The notes beneath the pieces are model-generated. The model searched no databases. It was given only the letters and a program-made list of their open reading frames with translations, and was not told where the DNA came from. A stretch of DNA of 64,000 bases, taken from contig CM019828.1 in assembly GCA_009763385.1 (NCBI GenBank), forward strand, positions 28,968,540 to 29,032,539. The letters are read 5' to 3'. Below are positions 53,252-64,000 of this stretch, piece after piece (the first letter of the stretch is position 1; each line of letters starts with the position of its first letter). This stretch comes from Coix lacryma-jobi var. lacryma-jobi. Taxonomy: Eukaryota; Streptophyta; Magnoliopsida; Poales; Poaceae. A program made the position numbers and the translations under genes.

Positions 53252-53538
53252 TGACCGGACTCACTGGTGCGTCCGGTCAGTAGGCACCAGACGCGTCCGA
53301 TCAAGTAAACCTCAGTTTCGGAACTCACTGAGTTGGACCATACTCTGGTGACTTGTGAGTCCAGTCACAGCTCAACCGTCCGGTCAGTCAGAGACAGGCA
53401 CGATGAACAGTGCCAAGAGCGAGTCCGGTCATGGAACACCAGGAGCGTCCGGTCAAGTCACAAAGACACCACGCTGAGCATTCAACGACCGGACGCACGG
53501 GGTCAGCGTCCGGTCAACCCGTGCCCAGCGTCCGGTCA
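53252..53538. repeat. ACCGGACGC array in A3 3' LTR
   Basis: About a dozen copies of the motif in both orientations. The motif nearest the centre is ACCAGACGCGTCCGAT, a degraded palindrome; the partner LTR keeps ACCGGACGCGTCCGGT near 62741. Confidence 0.82.
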
Positions 53539-54322
53539 CCCCGACAGCCTCCTGTTTGTCCACCGATTCGATTCAAACTCTCCCAAAACGAAACCTCTAG
53601 GGTTTAAACTTGGAGAGATGAGTCATCAGGAGGATAGTGAGCTATCTCTAAGAGATCATGGCTCGAACCTATCTCCAAATCGATGAATCGAAGAAATTCG
53701 GGGGAAGGGAGAAAAACTTGACCCGAAACGAAAATCAATCGATCTGCTAGCTCATGAGGTTTGAGGTAAATTCCTTCAGTGGAAAGAAGTGTCTCACGAT
53801 CTAGAACAACTCTATTCAAACGGAATTGCAAAAGAAGCACCGAGTTGAGAAATCGATCGACGGGAAAACGTGGAGAAAAGGAACCCGCGAAGAACACGAA
53901 CAAAACGCGAATCAAAACCATGAAATTGCAACCGTGTGGCTACCACATGCTACAATAGTGAGATTACGGTCTCACTTCCTCAAAATCTCACGGACATAGA
54001 GGTATTGTTCTCTTCTCTGTGGATCTCAGTTTGCTACAGCAGGGAATTGGGAGAGCAGGAAAACCTAGAAGGCAAAATAGCAAATGACTGAGATAGAATG
54101 GGAGGAGGGTGTCTCCCTCTACTTATCCTAATTCTATTTCCTACTCTACCCCTCTCTAATTACAGAGCGAGCAAGCTAAACCCTAGGGTTATTCTGGACC
54201 AACTCGAGATAGCTGGTGATCCGACGGCCACGCCCGCACAACTGGTAGCGTTGCCTCGACGCAACCTCACCGATTGCCGCCACGTGCCGCCACCGCTCCG
54301 CTTGTCCTTTTCCCGGACTTCG

Positions 54323-54588
54323 CCCCCGGTTTTGAGGCCCAAACCGGGAAACCAGCCTTCACGACCAACCCCCGGTTTTGAGGCCCAAACCGGGAAACCA
54401 GCCGATCGTAGCCTGAGTTTTGTGGCCCAAACTCAGCAAACCCGCAGCACCTAGGTTTTGAGGCCCAAACCTGGAAACCGTCCTCAGCCCGAGTTTTGTG
54501 GTCCAAACTCGAAAACCATCAGCGCCCAGGTTTTGAGGCCCAAACCTGGAAACCGTCCACTCGGTGGTTTTTCTGTGGCTCAACCACC
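54323..54588. repeat. Hairpin array in A3 3' LTR
   Basis: Seven units ending with GGTGGTT (54563-54569) and AACCACC (54582-54588). The stems follow the same order as in the plus-strand copies. Confidence 0.85.
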
Positions 54589-54938
54589 AAACCGAGCCGT
54601 AGAGGGGATGCACCGCCCGTGCACCCCGTCCACCGACACGTGTCCCTAGGTCCTCGACCCAGGCAACACCGTGCCCGCAAGTCTTCGCTCGTTGATGTCC
54701 CAGGCTGTTAGCCACCACAGCTGATCCTCAGGCCACCGGTCCCTCAGTCCAAGCCTCACGTCCGCCCTTCGCCACTCTCGGTCCCTCGGCACGGCACGTC
54801 TCTACTTGACCTTCACCTTGCCTCTGATCACTATATCCGCGCTCGACACCTGCACTACACAAGCCAAAGAACATGCGCATTATCCCAGTTGACAATCACT
54901 CATCACTCAGAGACTCGGCATACACCCATGTATCCGCA

Positions 54939-56546
54939 ATCTCCCCCTTGATGAGTGCATTGTCAACTACCAACACAAATCATAATGGAATAGAAGAAGG
55001 AAGGAAGAAAGAGAGAGAACTCGACCAGATGACCCACAAGCATAGCAAAGCCGAAGAAGGTCAAGTGGAAAGAGCAAAACAACTTGGTTCCCAAAGACCT
55101 GGGCAACGGCTTGACGCAACCAAGCAAAGCAAAGCTAGCCCTCAAGAAGAGGTAGAACAGGCTCAACACCGCTAGCAGGAAAGCTCGACACCAATTGGAA
55201 AATCAACTGAATATCAAGCAAAACAGAGCTAGCCCTCAAGAAGAGGCAGAACGGGCTCAACACCGCTAGCGAGGGAGCTCGATACCATCTGAAGAAAGCT
55301 AGAAATCAGCTGAAGAGCATAACAGCAAGGGTGCTAGTTCCTCAAGAAAGAGGCAAAGGCTCAACACAACTAGCTACCAAAAATGCTCCGAACCAACTGA
55401 AAATACTCAAAAACTCAGCATAAAGCAAAACGAGCAAACTCCCCCTCAGTTGAACACTCGGAGGACATATGATTTGCAATTTCTCCCCCTTAGTTGAAAA
55501 TGCACCATCAAGCAAAAGTGCACCAACAAGCAAATTTCTCCCCCTTGACAAAAGAACTCCCCCTTCCAAAATGCATATGAGTCAAAATGCAAGTTAGCAG
55601 CTTCAAGAATATAGTCAAGAGAATGCAAAGATGCCCTACAAAGAATAGCTCCAATGACATAACGAAGCACACATATGCCAGCAAAGGCTCAAACTGATCA
55701 CCAAATACGAATTATGAACATGTGAGCAAAGTGAGCAGTTTTAGCCAAAAGCATTCACCATCAAAATAGCACTACCCATGTATAGACAGGAAGTCAAACA
55801 AGTACTAAACATGTATACAAGGTGAACTACCCCTAACAAAGTTCAATCATCATGCTATAGAATGAAACATAGACTTGTGTAGCCAAAATTTTATCGGAGT
55901 TGCAGCGGTTGAGTTACACAAGTTCAAGTTTTAGCATGTGATTGCGAGAGGTTGAAAGCTTGTCTTGCCTAACTTTTCAACTGTGCGAAGCCTATGCAGA
56001 AGCAATCAGAAGCTTAAAGCAACAGTTTCAGTCATACACTACACAGCTCAAGTTTAACTCAAAGTGCAATGAGAAACAGTCTCGAAGTTGTGATGTGCTG
56101 ACAAGCAATCTCATCTCGATCTTTCCAATTCACTTAACTTGGTTCAAATTTTAAGGATAGAATATGAACATACCAAGCAAGTGAAAGACTCAGAACTAGA
56201 GACGTAGCAACCTAGCATATATGAAAAGCACAAGTGATTTCAACACATTCTACACAGGCTAGTTGCATATCTCAATGGTGAACATTTTTAGATTTTAGTT
56301 CATTAAGCAAGTTCACCATTCATAAAATAGCTCAGCTCACAACATGTATTAGTGATCAGAAAGAGCATAAGCTACAAGTAAAGCATCGGAGCATATACTA
56401 CACAGAGCATAGTGACATTCTAAAGACTATATACATGAAGCTCTGAAAGTAAATATGCAAGATGAAATGCAGAAAAGATGCAAGAAGAAACCAATTGAAA
56501 AACAAAAGGTCAGTTTATGATACAAGAGTCAAAATGTTTCCCCCAT
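54939..56546 (-). other. 3' untranslated region and purine tract of A3
   Basis: The minus-strand purine tract ATCAAGGGGGAGAT lies at 54939-54952. Further purine runs lie near 55435, 55483, 55541 and 55558. Three GTGTTGAGCC...GCTAGC units lie near 55110, 55229 and 55336. No protein was recognised. Confidence 0.7.
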
Positions 56547-59500
56547 CTAAAAGGGAAAACACACACCAAGCTCACCTCTCAACCTAGCAAAAGTTGATTG
56601 GTCCAAAGGCTTGATGAAAATATCAGCCAACTGATGATGAGTATCGACATGGCGAAGGTCGATATCACCCTTCTCATAGTGGTCTCGCAGAAAATGAAAG
56701 TGCACATCAATGTGTTTGGTCTTAGAGTGCAGCACGGGGTTCTTAGCAACGCTAATAGCACTCGTGTTGTCACAAAGCAAAGGAACACGAGAAAACCTCA
56801 GACCAAAATCACGCAAAGTGGCCATCATCCAAAGCAACTGGGAACAGCAGCTAGCCGCAGCAACATACTCAGCCTCCGTGGTAGACTAGGCAACACTAGA
56901 CTGCTTGCGAGAAGACCACGATACAAGAGAAGAACCAATAAACTGACAAGTCCCAGAAGTGGACTTGCGATCAATATGGCAACCAGCAAAATCAGCATCA
57001 GAATAACCGCAAAGGGAAAGGGTGGAGGAAGCAGAATACCAAATCTCAAATTCTGGAGTGAAGCATAAGTACCTCATAATACGCTTGACCGCCTGACGAT
57101 GAGAAGTGCGCGGTGACGACTGAAATCGCGTGCACAGACACACCGCGAACTGGATGTCCGGGCGTGTCGCCGTCAGGTAGAGCAGCAACCCGATTATACT
57201 CCGGTACTCCTTCTGGTCCACAACTTCTCCATCCGCATCAGCATCCAGGGCCGCCGTGGTCGGCATGGGTGTTGGAAGAGGCTTGGCCTTCACCCATGTC
57301 GAACTTCTTCAGGATGTCCTTGGTGTACTTGCCCTGGTGCACGAACGTCCCCTCTCGGGATTGCTTGATTTGCAACCCGAGGAAAAATGTCAACTCGCCC
57401 ATCATGCTCATCTCAAACTCCCTGCTCATTGTGTCTGCAAACTTGGCAACCAAAGTGTGAGAAGAACCACCGAAAATGATAGCATCCACGTAAATCTGGA
57501 CCAAGAGAGTGTCATTGCCTTGCTTGAGGAGAAAAAGCGTTTTATCCACACATCCCATTTTAAAACCCTTAGCAAGCAAAAAAGTTTTCAACCTATCATA
57601 CCAGACTCTAGAGGCTTGTTTCAAACCATATAAAGCTTTGTGAAGTTTAAAAACATGGTTTGGAAACTTGGGATTTTTGAAACTGGGGGGTTGTCTCACA
57701 TACACTTCCTCTTCTATGTAGCCGTTTAAGAAGGCACTCTTGACATCCATTTGAAAAAGTTTAAACCCCTTGGATGAAGCAAAAGCCAAGAGTATCCTAA
57801 TTGCCTCCAAACGAGCTACAGGAGCAAAAGTCTCCTCATAGTCTATCCTCTCCTTCTGACTATACCCCTGGGTTACTAGTCTGGCCTTGTTTCTCACAAC
57901 ATGGCCATCCTCTCCTTGTTTGTTTTTGAAAACCCATTTTGTCCCAATAGGGTGACACTCAGGAGGAAGAGAAACCAAAACCCAAACCCGATTTCTTTCA
58001 AAGTTTTCTAACTCCTCATGCATGGCATTGACCCAATCTGGATCAGATAAAGCGTGTCCAACATCTCGAGGTTCAAAATCAGCAACAAATGCAGAATGAG
58101 CAAAGTGAGAGATTTGTTGTGACCTTGACCGAGTGACACATTCGCCAATGCTGCTGATCATCTGTTGAGGCGGGTGTTGGCGCTGGATGTGTCGTGGTGC
58201 CTCCCGAGCTGAAGTGATCTCCCCCTCAACAGTAGATGGTGCCTCCTCGGGTACGAAGGGTACCGCTCGAGGTGGCGGATCCCACGGCCCCCAAGAGGAA
58301 GAAGTGTCGGGACCGTGAGTCGTAGTAGAAGCCGCTCTTTAAGGCACAGCAGGTGGAGGAGGTGCTGGGTCGTCCATCCCTTCAGCACCTTCTTCCTCAT
58401 CATCAAAAAGAGGCTCGCCAACCTCATGATCACCTGCACACTCAAAACGAGAAGAAGGACAAACCATGGTCTCGTCGAAGGTGACATCTGATGTCTCCAT
58501 GACTCGGTTAGTATCAAGGTTAAGTACACGATAAGCTCGAGTATGAGTGCCATAACCCAAAAACACACTGTCAGAAGAACGAGACTCAAACTTGTCCAAG
58601 TTGTCCTTTTTGAGTATAAAACAATGACAACCAAAAACTCGAAAATAACTCACCTTGGGCAGTTTTCCAAAACGCAACTCATAAGACGTCTTTTTCAAGA
58701 AAGCTCGGAGAAAAATGCGATTGGAAATATAGCATGCAGTGCTCATAGCTTTGGCCCAATATCGCCTAGGAGTCCTATGCTCATCGAGCATCGTCCTGGC
58801 CATCTCTACAAGGGTCCGATTCTTCCTCTCTACAACACCATTTTAGGGCGGTGTGTAGGGAGAAGAAAACTGATGCTCTAAACCCAAAGAGTTACAAAAC
58901 TTCTCAAAATCCGAATTCTTGAATTCGGAACCATTATCACTCCTGATAGCTCGCATCGAGTTCAAAGGGAACTCGTTCTGAAGAGGCAAAATCAGATTGC
59001 GAGCAAAGGAGAAAGTCTCGGTTTTCTCAGATAAAAAGAAAACCCACGAATATCTCGAGAAGTCATCAACAACAACAAGCACATACCACTTCCCCCCAAC
59101 CGAGCTCACCCGAGCCAGACCAACAAGGTCCATGTGCAAAAGCTCTCCAGGGTGCTTAGTCATGACCTGAGTTACTGGATGGTGGGGAGCGGCAACCATC
59201 TTCCCATGTCTACAAGAATGGCAAACAAGATCCTTCTCCATATGCAACTTGGGCAATCCTCGTATTAGGCCAAGTGAACTAAGTCTTGCAAGCAAGTCGA
59301 AGCTCAAATGTCCAAGTCTCCTATGCCACTTCCAAAGATCAGAGGAGGAAGGTCCAGCCACAAGACAACGAGAAGTGCCAAAAGACTCCGAGAAATTCGC
59401 ACGAAAGACTTTTCCAAAGGGCGAAATCATACATACAAGATTGCCCTGAGGATCCAAAATACGACTAAGATTCGGTTTAAAACGAATCTCATAGTCATCA

Positions 59501-59745
59501 TCAAAGAGTTGCAAAATAGAAAGAAGGTTAAAATGCAAGTTAGAAACAAGAGCAACATCGCACAACACGAAGTGCTCATTAACTCGCACCGACCCAAGAG
59601 ACAACACTTTACCTTTGCTATTATCGCCGAAGGTGATAAACTCCTTTTCGGCGACCGTACTAAGACTGGAGAACCACTTGGCGTTTCCGGTCATGTGTCT
59701 CGAACAACCGGAATCCACCAACCAGACGTTCTCCAATCGTTTTAC
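56547..59745 (-). pseudogene. pol: Pol of A3
   Basis: It opens after TAG 59746-59748. Protease WLVDSGCSRHMTGN, integrase HHCC and DDE, RT and RNase H lie in the usual order. The RT catalytic motif is YVDA (57482-57493), so the second Asp is lost. Breaks are a TAA near 58855 just before NGVVERKN, TAA 58339 (a Gln codon in sisters), an extra A near 57290 that shifts the frame, and TAG 56886 (CAG in sisters). Confidence 0.9.
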
Positions 59746-59750
59746 CTACA

Positions 59751-62372
59751 TCAATAAAAAGACATAGGGTGAGCATATGGTCCAACACTGGGGTTAGTGA
59801 AGTAGGGAGAATACCAGTGTTGGGTCGGCTGCTCAAAAGAATGGTTAGCAGAAAAACCATTCCTAGCACGCCTACGGGAAGAGCGATCACCATGAAGAGG
59901 AAAACGTGGTCCGCTAAGGGAGGAGCGTCCATCGCGATACTCAAAACACGGTGGGGGAAAACGCTCAACTACAAAGCCACCGCCACGGGGTCCATAGCCT
60001 ACAACTGCAGACTCCCGCCGGGCACGACCTCCTTGCGGCCTAGGCCTAGGAACTTGAGGTTTTGGACCTCTAGGCCTAGCAGCATGCCCCTGAACATTTG
60101 GCACATGTACATCATGGAAAGGATGATACATGTCCGTGTTGTTCATCTCCTTTGCCCGGCGTGCCTCTCTCTTGCGCCGAAAGCAAAACTCACTCAAGTG
60201 TCCATCTCTCCCACAGTGCTCACAATGGTACCTCACCGCTCTCATAGGGGGTTGTTGGTACTCACGGTAGTGGGTGTGGATCACTTTGCCCTTCTATGGC
60301 ATAAGCTCCTCTTGTATGGGTGGCATGGTGTCTAGCTTGTTCTTGAGGTGGTTTGGTTTAGGAGACCATGATTGTTTCTTGGGTGGAGCTCTCGGAGGTT
60401 CAACAAACACACCATCCTTGGTGTTGGGCTTGAGAGGCTCTTTGGGTGGAATCTTAGTAAGCTTGGGAGTAGTGGTGGAGTTGGGCTTCTCACATGGGTT
60501 AAGACCACTCGACTCTCCAATCTTGTCAAAAGATGAAACATCAACACCCTGAGCAAAGCCTACACCTGGACCTCCAGCAGCACGCTTGAATTGGGAGATC
60601 ATCATCCCAAGCTGCGGCTCACCACAAGACACCCATGACAAGATGGTCCGAAGGTATGTATTTTCCTCTTCGGTTTGCATCTTGTCATGCTTCACGTTGG
60701 CTATCTCCATCTCCATGCCCTCACAAAGAACACACCTAGACACACAAGTGCTACCCGAGCTATCCTTCTCAAGAGACACAATGTTGGCATTCTTCTCTGC
60801 CAACTCGGATTGCAAGCCTGCACAGGACTTGCACGCACCCAACAGCGAGGATCAAGCCTTCAGCTCATCCACCTCTCCAACCAACACAACATACTTACCT
60901 CTCAAAGTGAGAAGGTCAGCCATGTGCGTGGTGCACATCTCGCACTCAGCCTCCTCAGAAACGACTATGGTGGACTTGGCAAAATCAAGCTCCTTCACCG
61001 TATCCTCCCACTTCTGCCTAAACTCCTTGCGCTCTCTAGCAGCATGTCTAAGCAGCTTATCCTGACTAAGAAGAGCGGCAATAAGTTTCTCGACCTCAGC
61101 AGAAAGCTCATCGGGGGTCAGAGATACCTGGGAGGTGTCGTCGTCATCGTCGTCGTTCCGAGGGGTCTCCTCCAGCTCGCCGTCGACCTCCTTGCCGAGG
61201 GCCATGGTGCAGAAGCCCTTGTCGTCGGCGAAGAAGCAGAGGCCGTTGAGCTTGTCTTCGATCCTCTTCTTCTTCTCGGACTCGTCGTCGCTTGAGGAAG
61301 CGGAGTCGTCATCTGAGTCGTCAAAGTCGCTGAGCGTGGCGAAGAAAGCACGCTGCTCAGCCTGAGCCTTCTCCAAGTACTTGGTCTTAATGTACTCCTT
61401 GTTGAAGCCGCCCTTCCGCTTGTGCTTCGCGGGGACGTACTTCTCCTTGCGCTTGCCGGAGTCGTACTTGTGCCCATGATCCGCCTTGCCGAAGACTTGC
61501 TTCTTCTTCGGACAATTGGCGATGAAGTGGTTGGGGTCGCCGCACTCGAAACATCCCGAGCGTCCTCCTCCGCGGCGACGGTTCATGCGGTTGTTGTGAA
61601 ACCGCGGGAACCGGTTGGCGAGCAAAGCTAGCTCGTCATCCCCCATGAACTCCAGCTGCTCCTCTGTGATAGAAAGAAGAGAGGAAAGTGCAAAGCCTCC
61701 AGAGGTGTTAGCAGAAGAGCCAGAAACCAAAGCCATCGACGGGCCAGAAGGATTTTCATAAGAAGCCCTCGCCATGGCGTCAATCTCACTAGACTTGAGC
61801 TTACTAAAGAGCTCGTCGCACGTGAGGGTCTCATAGTTAGGCGATTCGATGATCGCCTGAACCTTGGAATCCCACACTGACCGATCAGGGGTATGCAAAA
61901 GCTTCAAAGCCCTCTCATGAACGTCAAAAGGCAACAGCTCCTTGTTAGCCCTCATCCTGTTGACAATCACCTGAAAGCGAGCGAATAAACTTTCTATGCT
62001 CTCACCTGGCATATGTTGAAAGTTCTCAAACTCTCGCTTAAACGACTCGTAGAGACGGGTTTTGACTTGAGAGGTTCCCTCATGAAAGCGCATGAGGGTA
62101 GCCCAAATCTCCCGAGCCATAGCGAGGTGAGAAACGCGATCAAACTCACTCATGCTCAGACATGAGAAAAGAGCATTACGGGCTCGGCTATTGGCATCGT
62201 GCTCATCAATCTGATGCTGAGTCACACGAGCAGCCAAGACCACGTAATCAGCAGAGTTGCAAATATCCCAAATGGAAGCACCAATACTCTGCAGATAGGC
62301 CGACATGCGTATCTTCCAATACGCATAGTTCATCCCATCAAAAAACGGCGGTTTGCCCACACCGCGATCCAT
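59751..62372 (-). pseudogene. gag: Gag of A3, nearly intact
   Basis: 873 codons in one frame from MDRGVGKPPFFDG to MSFY, with only two stops: TGA 60852 and TAG 60294 (CAG in sisters). The first knuckle CFECGDPNHFIANC lies near 61530 and the second, CEHCGRDGHLSEFC, near 60210. It is the best template in the window for the family-A Gag layout: UBN2-like N-terminus, knuckle, acidic segment, coiled region, knuckle, Arg/Gly tail. Confidence 0.92.
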
Positions 62373-62421
62373 GTCGCCTTCTGTGGATCTGGAACCGGCT
62401 AAGGTGGAAGATCCTTAACCT

Positions 62422-62433
62422 GCTCCGATACCA
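62422..62433 (-). other. Primer binding site of A3
   Basis: TGGTATCGGAGC on the minus strand, two bases from the 5' LTR. It is the same variant of the initiator tRNA-Met site as in A1. Confidence 0.85.
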
Positions 62434-62435
62434 AT

Positions 62436-64000
62436 TGAAGGACCGAAAGTGCAATCAGAAAGCGACCAGAGGGGGGTGAATGGGAGCTTCAAATTTTCCT
62501 TTCGGAAACTTGTCACCACTGTCCCAAGAATCAACCCCAAGGACAAACCCTAGAGCTTGCAAGTGTCCACGACCCTAGATGTAGGGTGGATGCTTCCGAG
62601 AAGCACAGCGGGACACAATACAATCCTAGAAACCAATCGCAAAAGACGGAAACAAAATCCAACAATAGATGAACGAACTGCGAACGAAAGCGCGCAAAAC
62701 AGCTCTGACCGGACTCACTGGTGCGTCCGGTCAGTAGGCACCGGACGCGTCCGGTCAAGTAAACCTCAGTTTCGGAACTCACTGAGTTGGACCGGACTCT
62801 GGTGACTTGTGAGTCCGGTCACAGCTCAACCGTCCAGTCAGTCAGAGACAGGCACGATGAACAGTGCCAAGAGCGAGTCCGGTCACGGAACACCAGATGC
62901 GTCCGGTCAAGTCACGAAGACACCACGCTGAGCATTCAACAACCGGACGCACGGGGTCAGCGTCCGATCAACCCTTGCCCAGCGTCCGGTCACCCCGACA
63001 GCCCCCTGTTCGTCCACCGATTCGATTCAAACTCTCCCAAAACGAAACCTCTAGGGTTTAAACTTGGAGAGATGAGTCACAAGGAGGATAGTGAGCTATC
63101 TCTAAGAGATCATGGCTCGAACCTATCTCCAAATCGATGAATCGAAGAAATTCGGGGGAAGGGAGAAAAACTTGACCCGAAACAAAAATCGATCGATCTG
63201 CTAGCTCATGAGGTTTGAGGTAAATTCCTTTGGTGGAAAGAAGTGCCTCACGATCTAGAACAACTCTATTCAAACGGAATTGCAAAAGAAGCACCGAGCT
63301 GAGAAATCGATCGACGGGAAAAACGTGGAGAAAAGGAACCCGCGAAGAACACGAAAAAAACACGAATCACAACCACGAAATTGCAACCGTGTGGCTACCA
63401 CACGCTACAATAGTGAGATTACGGTCTCACTTCCTCAAAATCTCACGGACATAGAGGTATTGTTCTCTTTTGTGTGGATCTCAGTTTGCTACAGCAGGGA
63501 ATCGGGAGAGCAGGAAAACCTAGAAGGCAAAATAGCAAATGACTGAGATAGAATGGGAGGAGGGTGTCTCCCTCTACTTATCCTAATTCTATTTCCTACT
63601 CTACCCCTCTCTAATTACAGAGCGAGCCAGCTAAACCCTAGGGTTATTCTGGACCAACTCGAGATAGCTGGTGATCCGACGGCCACGCCCGCACAACTGG
63701 TAGCGTTGCCTCGACGCAACCTCACCGATTGCCGCCACGTGCCGCCACCGCTCCGCTTGTCCTTTTCCCGGACTTCGCCCCCGGTTTTGAGGCCCAAACT
63801 GGGAAACCAGCCTTCACGACCAACCCCCGGTTTTGAGGCCCAAACCGGGAAACCAGCCGACCGTAGCCTGAGTTTTGTGGCCCAAACTCAGCAAACCCGC
63901 AGCACCCAGGTTTTGAGGCCCAAACCTGGAAACCGTCCTCAGCCCGAGTTTTGTGGTCCAAACTCGGAAACCATAAGCGCCCAGGTTTTGAGGCCCAAAC
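62436..64000 (-). repeat. 5' LTR of A3 (runs off the window)
   Basis: 1565 bp visible. The ACCGGACGC array is at 62705-62992 and the hairpin array starts at 63778. It is nearly identical to 52982-54545, with scattered substitutions. Confidence 0.92.
63778..64000. repeat. Hairpin array in A3 5' LTR (partial)
   Basis: The CCCGG, CCCGG, CTGAG, CCAGG and CCGAG units are visible and a CCAGG unit starts at the window edge. Loops are GGGCCAC or GGGCCTC, with one GGACCAC. Confidence 0.82.

Larger units (their letters stand above)
52982..54938 (-). repeat. 3' LTR of A3
   Basis: 1957 bp; on the minus strand it runs TGCGGATACATGGG to GGTCCTTCA. The hairpin array is at 54323-54588, the ACCGGACGC array at 53252-53538, and the weak TATA-like GGATAAGTAGAGGGAGAC near 54122. 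Confidence 0.92.
52982..64000 (-). mobile_element. Copia element A3 (family A), 5' LTR runs off the window
   Basis: Minus strand: 3' LTR 52982-54938, untranslated region 54939-56546, pol 56547-59745, gag 59751-62372, primer site 62422-62433, 5' LTR from 62436 past 64000. The two LTRs are very similar where both are visible. It is the best preserved family-A copy, with one uninterrupted 506-codon Gag stretch. It sits inside the gag of D. Confidence 0.9.

Overview
The window is heterochromatic, retrotransposon-packed plant nuclear DNA. It most likely comes from a panicoid grass of the sugarcane/Miscanthus/sorghum type. That placement is an inference from the kinds of Copia and Gypsy elements and from CCGGAC-rich LTR motifs; nothing in the sequence names a species. 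I found no host gene. Almost every base can be assigned to an LTR retrotransposon, a retrotransposon fragment, or a small plastid DNA insert.

Layout. 1-1940 is the tail of a Copia family-A LTR. 1941-2368 is a Gypsy gag remnant on the minus strand. 2369-17030 is family-A element A1 (plus strand), arranged LTR-internal-LTR-partial internal; its pol is split by a solo LTR of another family (7984-9552). At 17031 a second family-A assembly, A2 (plus strand), begins inside the gag of A1. It also runs LTR-internal-LTR-internal, and its first LTR carries a Gypsy LTR fragment (17864-19416). At 34473 element D, a different Copia of SIRE/Maximus (Opie/Ji-like) type on the minus strand, begins inside the RNase H region of A2. 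The gag of D is split three times: by a complete Tat-type Gypsy element T (39837-51542, perfect 5-bp target duplication), by a composite plastid DNA insert (about 52206-52745), and by a third family-A element A3 (minus strand, 52982 to beyond the window). Most right-hand ends lie outside the window, so it shows the opening half of a deep nest: Gypsy remnant > A1 > A2 > D > {T, plastid insert, A3}.

Family A encodes a long Gag (about 875 codons, two CCHC knuckles) and a separate-frame Pol (protease, integrase, reverse transcriptase, RNase H). A 1.6-1.7 kb untranslated region and a purine tract follow. Its LTRs are about 1.9 kb and carry two unusual arrays: seven hairpins with changing stems and a nearly fixed loop, and a CpG-rich ACCGGACGC palindrome array. 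Every coding copy is broken by stops and frameshifts, and most stops are CAG to TAG changes. Element T additionally carries an antisense, six-exon gene between its pol and 3' LTR.

The signals most worth follow-up are: the covarying LTR hairpin array; the ACCGGACGC module found in opposite orientation in two different Copia families; the gag/pol junction in both families, where a pol-frame TAG sits on a splice-acceptor-like AG; the mosaic copy (second internal region of A2) that inherits lesions from two different parents; and the two-locus plastid insert.
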